Both the position numbers and the translations under genes were made by a program. DNA of 64,000 nucleotides, taken from NCBI RefSeq assembly GCF_016086655.4, contig NC_052136.2:51948492-52012491 (forward strand). The letters run 5' to 3'. This document shows positions 24,930 through 37,721 of this stretch, piece after piece (position 1 is the first letter of the stretch; each line of letters begins with the position of its first letter). This DNA comes from Lepeophtheirus salmonis. Taxonomy: Eukaryota > Arthropoda > Copepoda > Siphonostomatoida > Caligidae. A model generated the notes under the pieces. That model ran no database searches and was not told the origin of the DNA. It worked only from the letters and a program-made list of their open reading frames with translations.

Positions 24930-26080
24930 ACAAGTCACACTTAGTGATATTAAAGACCTTTATTATCCATCTCTGGACGATAGACTAGAAGAGAAGAAAG
25001 GAGATATCCTTCAGCTTTGCAAAACGTTATCGACTGTGACTTTTGTTAGAGGGGATTATAAGAAACTGGTAATGCTGATGATTTTCAAATTAATTGTGGA
25101 AAAGGTTTCATACAGTTAAACAGATCTGGCCACTTATACAAAGCAAGGTGGATCTACAGGCTTCTGTATGCTATAATGATCGATCTTCTCTGCAAACATA
25201 CAATGCAAGAATGAACAAAGGTGGTATGAAGGGGTATTTATGACAGAACAGCAACATAAACAAAATTGCTTTATAGGCTTTTTATTTTTAGTTATATGTC
25301 ATGGTGGTTTAAAGCTCCATTTCCTTAAGCAGCAGCACCTTTGAATTATATCATACTAGTCAATAACTTGAGCAGTTGTAAGAAGATCGATAAAACTTGT
25401 ATACATGCAGCAATCAAGGCATTCTCGACAAAATTATGATACTTTACAAAATAACTTAACCATTAGCATTATTTTGTAATCAAGTTGGAAATGTCATCAA
25501 AACAAAGGTAGTATCAAAATTACTGACTTTAGAAGAAAGACTCTACAGCAAGAGGCATGTCTCAAGTTTGGAGAACTGCATTCCTACCAGTGTGTTGCGT
25601 AACCTGTTACCATATTATCTCTTTGCCTTAATATATTACATTTAGGCAGTAACGGAGTAATATAACGCGCTATTTACAGTATTACAGTAATATTATTACA
25701 GCTTCTGACTCCCGTCACGCATTACAATCCAAGCTGTCCCAAAGGCCAAGTTTTCGAAAAAACAAAAAAGGTGCTACAGTCTTAAATAAAAAAGAGAAGA
25801 ATACTGTTTTCCAAAAGATAATTTAGATGACCTGGATTTACTCCGGTTTGTTGGCAAATATTTCTGATCTTTCTTTAAAATTATGAGGATATACAAAAAC
25901 CAGTTGACAAATGGGAGATAGATCCTGGATTTTGCATAAGCAAAGATAAAATCGTTAACTTGTCTGTGGTTAACGATGGAGCAGAAAGGGCGGTGAATAT
26001 AGCGGAATACTTAATGGCGAAGCTAGAAAGTAGGAAAATTTACAAAACATCCTTCAGGTCGTTCAAAACGATAAATAAGT
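24930..26080 (+). pseudogene. C-terminal half of an uncharacterised transposon-type protein family
   Basis: Plus-strand codons, with stops and frameshifts, read in order: YYPSLDDRLEEKKGDILQLC (about 24960-25020), FVRGDYKKLVMLMIF, a segment equivalent to GALHxARWMAKAIY in damaged form (about 25110-25160), YEGVFMTEQQHKQ, and LSVVNDGAERAVNIAEYL (about 25960-26013). I recall a family of uncharacterised invertebrate proteins with these blocks in this order ('RDDYREL', 'HHARWMAKAIY', 'VNDxAER'). The relic at 28170-28860 carries the preceding half of the same type of protein. The function is unknown. Multicopy occurrence suggests a transposase-like gene. No ends were found for this copy. Confidence 0.55.
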
Positions 26081-27650
26081 AGCTGTTATTCAAAAATTGA
26101 AGAATGGTCTATTCATATATGTGAAGTAATTACATATTTAATTATAAATTTATATTTTATAATTATGAAGATTATAAGAAAATAACTAAAAAGGATTTTT
26201 TTTTCTCCCTTTTCAACTCAACTCATGTTTAATGATGTTTTCTTTATTTAATATACAGTCTAGCAACAATCACTTACCGGTTACTATAATCAATGAAAAT
26301 AGAGTGGCAAGATATTTATAAAACAAGATAATCTAGATTTAATCATAAAATTTTACTTTTATATGTATTTAAAACGCAATAAAAAAGTTTTTTCTTTCAT
26401 ATCCGTTTAGAAATTCCATTTTTCCAAGAGGTCAAATTTAGCCAAATTTGTTAAAATTGTGTATTTGTGTTTTACTTATCAAGATGCAGTAGCAAAATAA
26501 GGGTGAACTGACTCAGATAAAGTTGAGATAACTGCATCATTCCAGTGTTCAAATGATTACACTAGATCAAAATAAATACATTTAAAAAATATTTTGTTTT
26601 AATTCTCAATATAAAAACCTTAACCATTAGAATAAGTGAGTAATCCAAATACATTTTAGTTAATTTATTCCACATTTGAGAATAATTAAACTAAACAAGG
26701 CATCTGCTTTTTTTGACAAGATAAAATATTGAAATAAATCCCAAATAATATTTAACAAAATATAATTGTACTTCATATTTTTTTAAATAATGAGTATAAA
26801 TTTAACATGACGTTGATTTAATTGTATAAATAATTACTGAATCTATATAATCATGATAAGTATTAATTAGTTAATTTAATTAATTAAAAACCAAAGAAAC
26901 CCTAATTCTTCATTATTTCAAATCCTTTCTTTTAGTTTTAAAAATAATTTATCCTATATCAATCTTTACTTTAGTACATTTAGTAATTATCTACCAATTA
27001 TTGTGTATGTTCAAGGATGAATAAGGGAAAGAACATGCACATGGGTTCAAACTAAGTTAATTCTAATATATGTATAAAATAAAACTTTCTTTTTGGATAA
27101 ACAAAACAGATCAAAGCAAAATTGGGTACAAAAACTAGCAAAATATACTTTTTTTTTCTTAGCATTCCTTTGTAGAATTTTTTTATCTAAAGAAAAAAAT
27201 AAAAATAAAACTTTATCTTTTAATTTCTTAACCAACATTAAAGGTTTTTGTTCTTATTGTGACTAAAAAAATTATACCTTGTCCTTTTTTTTCTCTCTAT
27301 TTAAAAAAAAAAAAAAATATTATATAATTTTACAACTAATATAACCCCTGGTTATTTTTTTAAAATGTATACACAATAAAAAATAAATGTATTATCAAGG
27401 AGAAACGATACAAAGCTAATTGTATTAAAAATGTTTTTGCATGCAGAACAAAAAAACTGTAAATTTTCTGTACCTTTTATATATATATTTCTGAAATTGA
27501 ATTATTAATAAATTATATATATGTTTCAAGTCATTTTTGGCCTAGTCATATTATATTTTCAACTGTTTTTCGAATTTCAATTACAAGTAATGTAAAAAAC
27601 TTGCCTTTGGATATGGAAATTATATAAAATCATTATGTATAAAAGCATAT
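26081..27650. other. AT-rich non-coding stretch
   Basis: No gene or recognised repeat. It ends with CATAT (27646-27650), the candidate target duplication of the next element. Confidence 0.5.
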
Positions 27651-29426
27651 ATAGTACGCTGGGTCGTACTTTTCATTTTTTGGAACATCAAAAACAGATT
27701 GTGTTTGTTTACTGGTTTTATTTCACGTATATTTAAAAAATGTAATTCACAAAAAAAAAAAACAAAAAACTGGGCTAAGCTACATGAATTTTACTTTGAA
27801 AATTAGAAGTAATGCGTTTTTTTCTATATTTTTTGCAGTGTTGGATTTTTATGTGCAATTTAGATATATTCATATTAAAGGAATGTATATTTATTGTCCT
27901 TGATATTTAGAGTTCAAATTTAATTTTTTTAATTAAACTTTATATTAAGTTAAACAAGTTTACGATTTTATGATAGTTGGTGTGGATATAAAAGTCATAA
28001 TTGTGTGCATTTGGTAGGTTAAGTAAACTTTTAAATATTTTATAAATGATTAGCTAAAACTTATTTCAACATAAATTATGTAGAATTTATATTAGTAAAC
28101 ACACATAATAATATAGTCAACGATAACGTAAATCATTGATAAAAATAAGATAAGAAGATCACTGGAGAAGTTAATGAAAGATATCAGAGACGATTTTGAG
28201 AATAGGAGCAAATTTCGTGTATTCTCCTTGATAGAAAAATAGACTTGACTAATACTGTAATGGAAGCAATTAGCAGTGAACAGTTATTTATGGGTAGGAT
28301 CAAGCAATAGTACTATAGTGTTGTTTGTGAGCCTGAGAAATTACTTGTTGCACTTTTTATCAGAGAAAGCAAACAAGATGGAATCACACTCAGCGCAAAT
28401 TGCAAAGTTTATATTGTTATGTTATAAGAAGGATTTGATAAAACAATCATGGTCATTTGAAGGGACCCAACAAATGATTGTAAATACTGGAGTTATATGA
28501 AAAATTGAAACACAGTTTAGGAGAAAACTGGTATGGTTAGTGTGTATTCAGCATATTGATGAACTTCCCTTACGCTGTCTAATTTTTGAGCTTGGCCAAG
28601 GGAAAGAATAGACCAAACGGTCAACCTGATATCCTATCTGTCCGTATATTAATAAAAAAACACGCCAGATATAAAACAATGGGACTTCTTCCAAACACCA
28701 ATGTAAGTATTGAAGTGGGCATGCCAAACACAAAGTTTTGAGAGGATTTTTAAAATGAAAACAGCAGCTTCTTCAACATATATATCACAAGAAAAGAGAG
28801 ATGAAGCAATTAGGACTCAGGAGGACATCAGGAGACAGCTTTAAAAGCTTCTAATAGTTAATAATTTATAAGAAAAATATAATGAAAGGCAAAGTTGAAA
28901 CTTATTAATTGATTCAAATGTCATATAAATATTTACATCATTTTATGAAACAATTTTAATAAATATATTATTCGGGATTTTGATAATTCTTTTTTCTTAT
29001 TAGAAACTAAGAAACAAAATAAACGAACCGATAAATTATAGTATAAGTTTATCTTTTAAGTATTCTCCAAAACAAAACAGTATTAAAGCTGGTGGTTATT
29101 TGTCGTCTTTAGATAGCACAAATAATTAGCTTAGAATAATTTAATGATAAAAATTTCTTCATAATTTAATTTTTCGCATCAAAAACAATACATATACATT
29201 CCTTTAATATGAATATTTATAAATTACATATAGAAAGCCAGCACTGAAAATACATAGAATTAAACGCATTTTCTGTAATTTTCAAAGTGAAATTGATATA
29301 GGTTGGGTTATCTATCCTTTTGAAAATTGCTATTTTTGAAATTTACGGGGAAAGACATAGTACATGTATCAGGACACTACCAGTTTTTGAATTTCGAAAA
29401 AGTTAATAGTACGCCCTAGCCTAATA
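27651..29426 (+). mobile_element. DNA transposon with long (about 260 bp) inverted repeats
   Basis: Arm 27651-27910 and the reverse complement of 29165-29426 align along their length. The outer ends read GTACGCTGGGTCGTACT and GGCTAGGGCGTACTATT. The inner parts share TTTGAAAATTA, AATGCGTTT, CAGTG(T/C)TGG, and a near-identical run TTCATATTAAAGGAATGTAT. CATAT at 27646-27650 and 29427-29431 is a candidate 5-bp target-site duplication. Total length is 1776 bp. The interior carries the transposase-like relic at 28170-28860. The superfamily is not assigned. Long inverted repeats with a single gene fit several eukaryotic cut-and-paste groups. Confidence 0.8.
28170..28860 (+). pseudogene. Transposase-like protein relic with VNTG and DELPLR motifs
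   Basis: Plus-strand codons with frameshifts read a basic start (EVNERYQRRF), CEPEKLLVALFI, then MIVNTGVI followed by a short break and FRRKLVWLVCIQHIDELPLR (28513-28575 region) and CLIFELGQGKE. This order matches, from memory, an uncharacterised invertebrate family with blocks 'DGTxxNTGxxGGVI', 'LQWxVCLLHxNELPLRHL' and 'LDGxTxGP'. It lies centrally between the long inverted repeats, in one orientation, so it is probably the remains of the element's own gene. The start is lost. The second half of the family protein is absent here but is seen at 24930-26080. The function as a transposase is an inference. Confidence 0.6.
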
Positions 29427-29529
29427 CATATGGTAGGGCAGCACAATATGGACTCGATAAACAGACTTAGAAATAAAATAATAATTTTATAGTTTGAAAA
29501 ATAGACAAAAGAAATAATGTTCACAAAAC

Positions 29530-30590
29530 ATGATGACAAAGTTTTGTAAAACTTTTTTCACTCAATATGGACATCTTTCATTATCAATCGCGCCCTTTAC
29601 ACGTCGCCTTCAGAAAATGCATGATTTGATGACAAACTCAACTGACCAGTTGTCCCATGCAGCCACTATGAAGAACTTCAGTGAGTCCACATTTGATTCC
29701 CTCATTTGTAGTTGTTCCTCTCCAAAGTGCACCATATAAAAAAGTCAAGTGGGTTCAAAGCTGGTGAGAAAGGAGGTCGTATATCCTTGGTCGAAAATCA
29801 CCCCATGTTATCTACGCATAACTTTTGGTACCCTTGAGATGAGTGAAAAAGGGTACCTTCGCGAGTCCGCAAGTAGTTAACCTCCGGGTAGTTGGTATTA
29901 ATCTGTGGAAAGATGGAGTACCTAAACACTTTAAAATAGGCCTCCTGAGCAATTTTCTGTCTAACCTTGAAAAAGGACAGAGGCAACTTCTTTCAATCAG
30001 AGGCAACAACGCCAAGGACCAATATTTGGGCCAGATATTTGGTGTGGTAAACCCCTGGGACCTCTTCTTTTGTTTCTCCAAGCCAGCAGTTGTTCCGGTG
30101 GTTGCAGAATTGGCCAACTGTGAAAATCTTCTTGTCCGATAAAATTTTCATTATTGACCCATTTGATCTATGTGAGGATTTTTTTGCACCTTTCGAGCTT
30201 CCTGGTTTTCATTCCCTCTTTAATAAGGTGGCGTGGGGTCCTTGTGAAAGAAAATAATCCCGAGTTGTGCTTTATGACCCTCCTTATGGTTCTAGGAGCC
30301 ACAAAAAAGTAGGATGGGAGGTAATTTATCGACTTATTGGGATCCTATACTGGGACTATATAATCTTCTCCAAACTAAACAAGAACTTTCCATCCCTCTT
30401 TAAATTATGCTCTTTACTACCGATATCTGGGAGAGGTCTTTTCTATTTTTTTCAATCTTGGCCAACTTAAAAACCAAGCTCCTAGAACACTGAACTATTC
30501 TGTAATCTTTAGCACTTCAACTCCATAATCTAGGAGATCTGGGATGCGCTTCTTTTATGTTTGTTGCTTGCTCATGATGATGAAATTGCT
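29530..30590 (-). pseudogene. Mariner-type transposase, degenerate but nearly complete
   Basis: Read on the minus strand from about 30590 to 29530 it has SPRLWS and YRIVQCSRSLVFKLAKIEK (first helix-turn-helix), DPNKSINYLPSYFFVAPRTI (second), SFTRTPRHLIKEGMKTRKLE, a damaged first catalytic block, PQINTNYPEVNYLRTREGT-like remains where the second Asp block should be, a KLCVDNMG segment, and the C-terminal RRRVKGAIDNE. This is the order of a whole mariner-like transposase of about 340 residues, broken by many frameshifts. The catalytic blocks are poorly kept. I did not find convincing terminal repeats. Confidence 0.65.
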
Positions 30591-30599
30591 AACTAATTA

Positions 30600-33583
30600 G
30601 CATAGTTTGTTTATGTAAAAGGACGGCAGAAACCGAATGTCAAAAAATAATCCCTGAACCTTTTCATACTATTGACAAAAAAATACATTAATCAACAATC
30701 TAGGTATTGCTTCCCTGCCCTGTATATTTCGCTATACATTGGAATTCACTCAAAACAGGTGTGTAATATCCGTGAATAATTAAAATTAATATTAAATTAT
30801 AATGTTTTTGTAGAATAAATAATCGTTTTATAAGAAAATATAGTAAATAATATTTGTAAACCTTATTTATATTTAATTTCAAGTGCGTAGTTTTATCAAA
30901 AAGTACATTGAAAATAATGAATAAATTATAATATAAAAAAAAAAAAAAACTTAACAAAATGTGCCACCTGAATATGAAATCCTAGAATTATGAAACTTTG
31001 TACTGATTATTTTCATACCCAAAGGCAATTTTTCCACACTCACCCTAATCGAAATTCGATTTTTTTTTGTAAATCAAACCTCTATTGTATATGAAGTCGC
31101 CCCACGACATAAAATGATTCGCTTTTTTTCCCTTTTAATCTATCTTTGTTTGTAATAAATTTTAAGCTCTAATGTTGAATAGCACAAATATAAGTATGTT
31201 ATACAATAATACCAAACATGGGTCTGTAAAGTTGAAGAGATTTCTTTGGATGAATGCACAAATTTCCCTCAACTTGATATTCCTCATTTGAAATTTTCCC
31301 TTTCATCTGAAGAATTTACATATTTGATGGAATAACTTATGGCACTCAAAGTAGTTTCAGTGTCTCTAAAGAGCAATATTCTCGTCGAGTCATGGGGTTT
31401 ATAGATATGGTTCCTTTCGTAATGCCAAAAGGAATATATATATATATATATGTATTTCCTCTTCTTATGAGAAGAAATCGTTGTTACTTGCTTCAAAATG
31501 AGTAACATTGTGACAATTATTTTCGTCCATGGCAAGAAAAACATATTAATCAGGAAAATACTTTGACTTGTTGCTCAAGAAGTAATGCAAAACTTTCTTT
31601 TTTCCATTTGATATAATTTCTTGATATAATATATTATACTTCAGTTTTTTAAAGAATAATAAAAAAAAGTTTGTGCAATTTATCATCAAATTGTGATGAA
31701 TGATAATAAGTAAAGTATAAGAGGTTAGTTTATATGTCAGAACCAAATTAATTATATAATATATTATAACTCTTTTTTGAAAGACTGCTATGAAAAACGA
31801 AAATATAATTGAATTTATCTGCATACATAAATTTAAATAATTTACATTAAACTTTATTATATAACAATTTAATTCTTATGATCAAAATAAAATATATTTT
31901 CTGTAAGAATTTACTAAAATAATGTTTTTATGTAATTTTTTGTTGAATACAAAGAAATAATATGAATTTACATGAATAATTAAATGTTTTTTTAAATATT
32001 ATACACATAAAAGTTGTTTCTATGCCAATTAATTAAAAATTAAAAAAACTATGTTGTATATACATTTCATATGCGTATAATGAATTAGTAAACTATGTTT
32101 AAAAAATATCTAATGAAAACTTAATTTCATAGGTACTGTTCATCTGATAAAGTATATTATGGTAGGAATGGGGGATAACTTTTATAAAAAAATGATTGAT
32201 AACCTTTTTGTGCCAGTAATCTGTTGTTGTAATTTAAATTTATGTCATATGATGGTTACTTTTTTTTTTTTTAATTACTTAACCACTTTGTTTTCTGTTC
32301 ACTAATTCCATATATCTATACATTCCAAAAAACACCTAACAACTTCATCATAAAATGATATTAATAATTAATTTAACACTAATGACAATCATTTGTTGTT
32401 ATCGTTCAAACAAAGAAACAAAAATATGCCTGGGTAAATGAAAAAAGATATTAACATATTAACGAAGATCTGCTAAACAATTAAACTAGAAAACAAAACT
32501 ATAAGACAATTCCATTCCTATCGAACCTCTCCAGCACTTCGTGGGATCTTAGGGAAGTCTGTCCAGACTAGTATGTATACAAGAGTACATGTATATAAAA
32601 TGGATACATACATAACATGTAAGGAGATAAGATGTTACTATACGAAATATTACAGTTTAGTGCTGATATATTATTGAATTGAATTTCTACACTGTTCAAT
32701 GGTGACAGTTTCTGTTGGATCGTTTGTTTTCCCTGATAATGCTTTAAGTGCAATAAAATATTCTCTAGCTGGTGTCTCTCTCCTTTTCTAACTCGACAAA
32801 CACTTTTATTCTGAAGAGAGTGTACTTTTTTGGCGGGAATTTAAAAGATTATCTTGGAAATAATATCTACATTCTTAATCTCTTTTGCTTCTTTCTTGAA
32901 TGTTTTTTAACTATATTTTATGTCTACATCTATTTTATCGACATTTGTGAAAGGACTGCCTTCCTTTTTTAAATTTTCTAATAACATTAATCTTTGCGAC
33001 ACTTTTTTTAATAACTAAGGCTATTTTTTCAGTCACACCGTTTCAATTTTCTTTTTTCATACTTCAATTTTAGCTCTAGTCTCTTTGCTGTCATTATAAA
33101 AATATGTAAAAATCCATCAGATCCCTCTCTTAACTATGCTAAACTTTGGAGTATTATCCTTTGACATACATATTTAAATTGTTTAAACTTGTAAAAGTGA
33201 TAATCCAACTGTTAATACATTCTCTCCCTAAAAATATTGGTGACAATATTTTTGGGCTGTTTTGAGCAGGATACTGAGCTGCGAACTCAATAAAGAAGCT
33301 TTAGTCTCTTTTCTGTTGTCCAAGAACAACATGTAAACTTCAGCTTTCACTACTTACTCTGAATATTTTATCTTTATTTCTGAGAATATATTACTTCTTT
33401 CTAAAGGATGTTTGACTTTAAGATTTGTTTGTTTAGCTTCTTATGATATTGTCAGAGCACAAAATGGCTTAACTGTGTCAACTCTAATGGCTGCAAAAAT
33501 AACAAAGATTGGCCTAAATAATTCAACATCCTTAAATCCTCTTCAAATGACAGTCAGCCTATATGTAATAATTAAATTGACGT
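30600..33583. other. AT-rich non-coding stretch
   Basis: No gene. It includes an (AT)9 run at 31434-31451 and long A/T tracts. A less AT-rich patch near 32520-32580 holds nothing recognised. Confidence 0.5.
31434..31451. repeat. (AT)9 microsatellite
   Basis: A perfect dinucleotide run of 18 bases. Confidence 0.7.
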
Positions 33584-33587
33584 TTAA

Positions 33588-35085
33588 CCCATTTAAGCCG
33601 CTCGTTGCAGAAGTACACTAGTGTACATAACTATTACTGCGCAATAAGAAAGTACTTTGTCTTAATTTTTTTTTCCTTTTTTATTATTATTTTTTTTAAT
33701 TATTATCATTTCTTGTCTTGAAAGAAAACATCTTATCTTTTGAAAAATTGCTTTATTAAAAATATTGCTACTACTATGTCTTCCCTATAATAATTTCAAT
33801 TTCTAAAATGTTAATTGTTGCATAAATGCATCCTTCAGGATTGAACTACTTATTTCCTGCTATCAAAATTTTTTTATTGAATGTCTTTTATAACAAATAT
33901 TTCAAACCATTAACTTTAAACAAATTCCTAGATAAACTTGATAAATGGTCGGATTTGTTTTCAGGTGATAGTGATTCGTCAGATCAATATAATAAATCTA
34001 ATGGAACTCCAAAAATATCTATAATGATGGGAATATTACTGATGAAGATTCTAGCGAAGAAAATAACGCGACCTTAGAAAACCTTCCTGCTTCACAGCTC
34101 ACTGCATTGTCTTCAGTCGAATTTGTTATTGAAGAAGACACATATAAAACCAATCTATATCTGGCTAAAAATGTTTCAAGGAATTAAGTAACTAAAGACA
34201 TATTTGATAACTCAAAATTGACTGAATTTAATCCGTCACCCATCAAAGCAAATCATCAAAGGTTATCCCATCCGGTGGGGATACAAGGCTTGGGTGGATG
34301 ATGATCCAAAGGGTTACGCCTTTGATATATCATTATAATAAGGGAAACACGGAGCCAACAACAAAAGCTACGATGAATATGGTTTGGGAGGAAGAGTTAT
34401 TCTTCAAGTATTAGAAAAAAAATCAGAAAAATCACCGAAATAAAAAGTTTTCATAATATTTAGAAAACTTTTTTCACTACAATAAAACTTTTGGAAAAAA
34501 TCAAAAATATTGGTCATGATGGTACTGGAACCGTAAGAAAAAATATGGTAGATAAGTACCATTTATGAGTGTCAAGCCGTTCAAAAAGCTACTTAGAGCT
34601 ACTATTCCTGATGCAATTCATCAATACAACTTGAAAATGGGAGGAGTGAATAGAATGTATGAAAACATTTCAATGCCAAGACAATGCATTCGCGGCAAAA
34701 AATTGTATTTTCCAATAATTAGCTTTTTAATTTCTGTAAACATGAATAATTCTTGGATATTTGCTAGAGTAGGAGGTTAGAATGGCGACATATTGCCATT
34801 TACACGTCTTGTTGCAAATGAAATACTGACAAAGAATGTCAAAAAACAAAATAATGTCGGTATACCTACATCAATATTAATGACCCCAAGTGAAAATGAA
34901 CGATTCGGTGATATGGGGCATCATATTCAAAAATTGGATCCTTAATCTCGACCTCGCTGCAAATATTGTAATATTCAAATTATATTTATTTGTGAAAAAT
35001 ACAAAGTACATTTACATCAAAAATGTGCTCAAGAAGATCATACCAAAAAATTTAAACAATTTCTACTATACTTTTTTTAAATAAT
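33588..35085 (+). mobile_element. piggyBac-type element, internally deleted
   Basis: A TTAA at 33584-33587, the piggyBac target, is directly followed by CCCATTTAAGCCGCTCG, a plausible terminal sequence starting with CCC. Downstream lies a piggyBac transposase relic whose C-terminal half is well kept and whose middle is missing. I could not find the right end (a GGGTTAA copy) before 35300, so the 3' boundary is set at the end of the coding remnant. Confidence 0.65.
33826..35080 (+). pseudogene. piggyBac transposase relic
   Basis: The N-terminal part has the acidic stretch normal for the family (FLDKLDKWSDLFSGDSDSSD, about 33925-33990), followed by a Glu/Asp-rich run. A deletion at about 34195-34255 removes most of the first catalytic segment. 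Then come IRWGYKAWVDDDPKGYAFDI (about 34268-34330), YDEYGLGGRVILQV, MGGVNRMYENISMPRQCIRG (about 34636-34700) and the insertion-domain end NNSWIFARVGG. Last is a Cys/His-rich tail (RCKYC, ICEKY, LHQKCAQEDH at about 34950-35030) that fits the C-terminal zinc-binding domain binding the element ends. Frameshifts and stops make it inactive. Confidence 0.8.
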
Positions 35086-36400
35086 AATAATTAAATTTGT
35101 TCTATATATATTTACAAAAAAAAAAACAACTATAACTACATACTTATATGATTCTAGCGCCATTCGTGCAGGAACGCAACACACAAATTGATAGAAATTG
35201 ATTTCTATGAACTAAATCAACCTCCAGAAGGATGACGTCAAATAAACACATAACATATTCATTTCATGTTATCGTTATAAGTACTTTTATTAACTAATTG
35301 AAAAAATTGAATATTTCAAACTCATACAAACCCACGTATGAGTGATCACATATTACTAAAGACCAAAAAAATAATTTTGATAATGCAAAACCTATTGCAT
35401 TGTAATTTTTAACTCATTTATCATGATGAAAATTGATAATATGCTATCACTATATTAAATTATATTTTATATCAATTTTTAATATCAATTGAAATTTTGT
35501 AGGAATTCTTCATATTTCTATAATGTAGTGGCTCAATTTAATTGAATATCAATTTTTTAAATATTTGCAATCTTTAATAACAATAATTGCTTAGATATTA
35601 CTGAATTGATATATAATTTATTTATAAATTATAATATATTGATAAGGAAAACAATAGATTAAAGGCAACAATAAAAAGTTTGAATTATTAATAAATAAAG
35701 ATGAAAGGATTTTTTTGGTGGTTAATCCAAAAACTATTTAGTTATGCATAAAAATTGTCGATGTTTTTGTGATATTTCTGTGCATCATATCGATGAAGTG
35801 ATCTAAAAAGTGAACCCAAAAAGTCCCTTATATATTATCTTTTCCTATACATATGTTGGATCTCTATAACAGATCCAATACTAATCGATTTTTTTTTTTT
35901 GATAAAACCAGAATTTTGTTAGAAAAAGTTAACGATTTTTACAATTTTTCGGATATGGAACTGAAAAAAAATTTGATTTTGCTCTATAAAAATGAAACAA
36001 TCTTATATTTTAATGTATGAAATAATCAACTTGATATATTTTATAAGATAATAAATAAGATGCTTTGTCTTTCTTTCACTTCTTTCTAAAAACAAAGAGT
36101 TTAAATTTTCAAAAATATTTTATTTATTCAAAATGTCATAATTTCCTTAGAGATAAATATATTTTTTAAATTTTAGCTTTTTTTTTTTAGAATTTTTATT
36201 GAATACTTATTTTACAAAATATGAGTTAAGATTTTTAAAAGAAATAATTTATTTCTTACAGAAAATGAAAAAAATTAAGTTGTTCTTAAAAATAATTTTT
36301 TTATTTTACTTACAACAATCAATTTTCTAATTCCACTTTATCAAGTTGTCTTGAATATAAAAGATTTTTCATTTGAGACGCTTCAATTTGACACCATATT
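35086..36400. other. AT-rich non-coding stretch
   Basis: No gene. A palindromic ATAGAAATTGATTTCTAT lies near 35192-35209, and a slightly GC-richer patch near 35150-35180 has no recognised function. Confidence 0.5.
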
Positions 36401-36539
36401 TCTTTCTTCCTTTGACATTTAGAAATGTCATTCATAAACATTTTCTCACGTAGCGAAATATACTTAATCAGCAGTTGCAAATTTTTTCTAATTTATTATC
36501 AAAATACCCATAATTATGAAGAACTGATTTTAATTTCAA

Positions 36540-37090
36540 AATCATCATCAGTGATGAATATCATTTATCGATCAAGGGCTCAGTTAATAAGCAAAATATA
36601 CGGTATTGGTGAGACAAAACTTCACTAGTCCTTCGTAAGACATCATTGCATCCTAAAAAAATTACTTCATGCTGGAAGGATCATTGGACCATATTTTTTC
36701 GTTGACAATGATAATCACCAAGTTACTGTAAATTTAAATCGCCATTGCAACATAATAAATAATTTTTTTGCCAAATTTGTAAAACATGAACTTTGAAAAA
36801 ATATGGGTTCAACAAGATGATGCCACTTGTCACTCAAAAAAAGTTACAATCGATTTATTGCAAACCAATTTGATAAGCGCGTTATTTCTAGAAATGGATC
36901 AGTTGGTTGGTCGCTTTGATCGTGCGATGTAATACCTATAGATAATTTTCTTTGGAGTCACGTGAAGTCATTGGTCTACACAAATAATTATTTTGAGGTT
37001 AGTTGAGCTCAGAATAAATATCGTACGCAAAATTGTTGAAAAATTGGGTTCAGTGATTAGACTTCTGTAAACATGCTTCTGGGGGTCACC
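36540..37090 (+). pseudogene. Mariner-like (DDD-type) transposase catalytic domain relic
   Basis: In order: IISDEYHLSINGSVNKQN (first Asp; 36545-36600, one base change from the family form), a block GRIIGPYFFVDNDNHQVTVN, IWVQQDDATCHSKKVTIDLL (second Asp; about 36801-36860), then ISRNGSVGWSL and SCDVIPIDNFLWSHVKSLVY (third Asp; about 36920-36980). Family members show DEKHFxLNGxVNKQN, WFQQDGATCHT and RSCDLTPLDYFLWGYVK, so all three blocks are recognisable. The second-to-third spacing is in the mid-30s. The N-terminal DNA-binding half is missing or unrecognised upstream of 36540. It is a different subfamily from the other Tc1/mariner copies here. Confidence 0.75.
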
Positions 37091-37710
37091 CTAGATAAAT
37101 TTATTTCATACATAAATGTATTTATAATTTGTAGTTAAAAAATAAATTTGGCAAAATATTATTTTTGTGTTTTATTGATAAAAAAGTTGAAGCGCTCTTA
37201 ATGTAAAACCCTTTATTACTCTTAGATTATCTGTTTTCTTTATTATATGGCATATATCAATAACCATTTTAACTGACTACGAACGAGTGATGTAATATAT
37301 ACAAAATAATGTTTATTTTGTACGTAATTTGAAATTTTGTTTGCTATAATATTTAAAGAAGTTTTTTATATTATATTAAAAACATGCATGCATATACTAA
37401 TGTACACTAGATTATATATTAAAGATATTGTTTTAGTAGGATATATGCACATTGTACATAACGCTATTTTATACAATCTCATTTGATGTAATATATCACT
37501 ATATTTACGTATAAAAATATTGTAAGAAATATTAAATTATATTTAAATTTGAAAAGTTTGTCCTGCATTTCTTTGTGTACAGGGGGTAATTATAGTAATT
37601 CAATAATTAATGAAGTTTGTGTTATTGAAATTAATTCATATTCTGATTCATTGAAGTATAAGAAAATAGTCACAAAATACAAATCTTAGCTCTCTAATTT
37701 ATAAATAAGT
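37091..37710. other. AT-rich non-coding stretch
   Basis: Nothing recognised. Confidence 0.5.
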
Positions 37711-37721
37711 CGAGAAAATGA

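Noticed and set aside
29812..30142. Overlapping 101- and 99-codon frames on both strands
   Set aside because: Both lie inside the degenerate mariner transposase. The family blocks are on the minus strand in several frames, so neither open frame is itself a gene.
31284..31824. Open frames of 86 and 92 codons on the minus strand
   Set aside because: The first is held open by the (AT)n repeat (translated as Tyr-Ile repeats), and the second is AT-rich with no motif.
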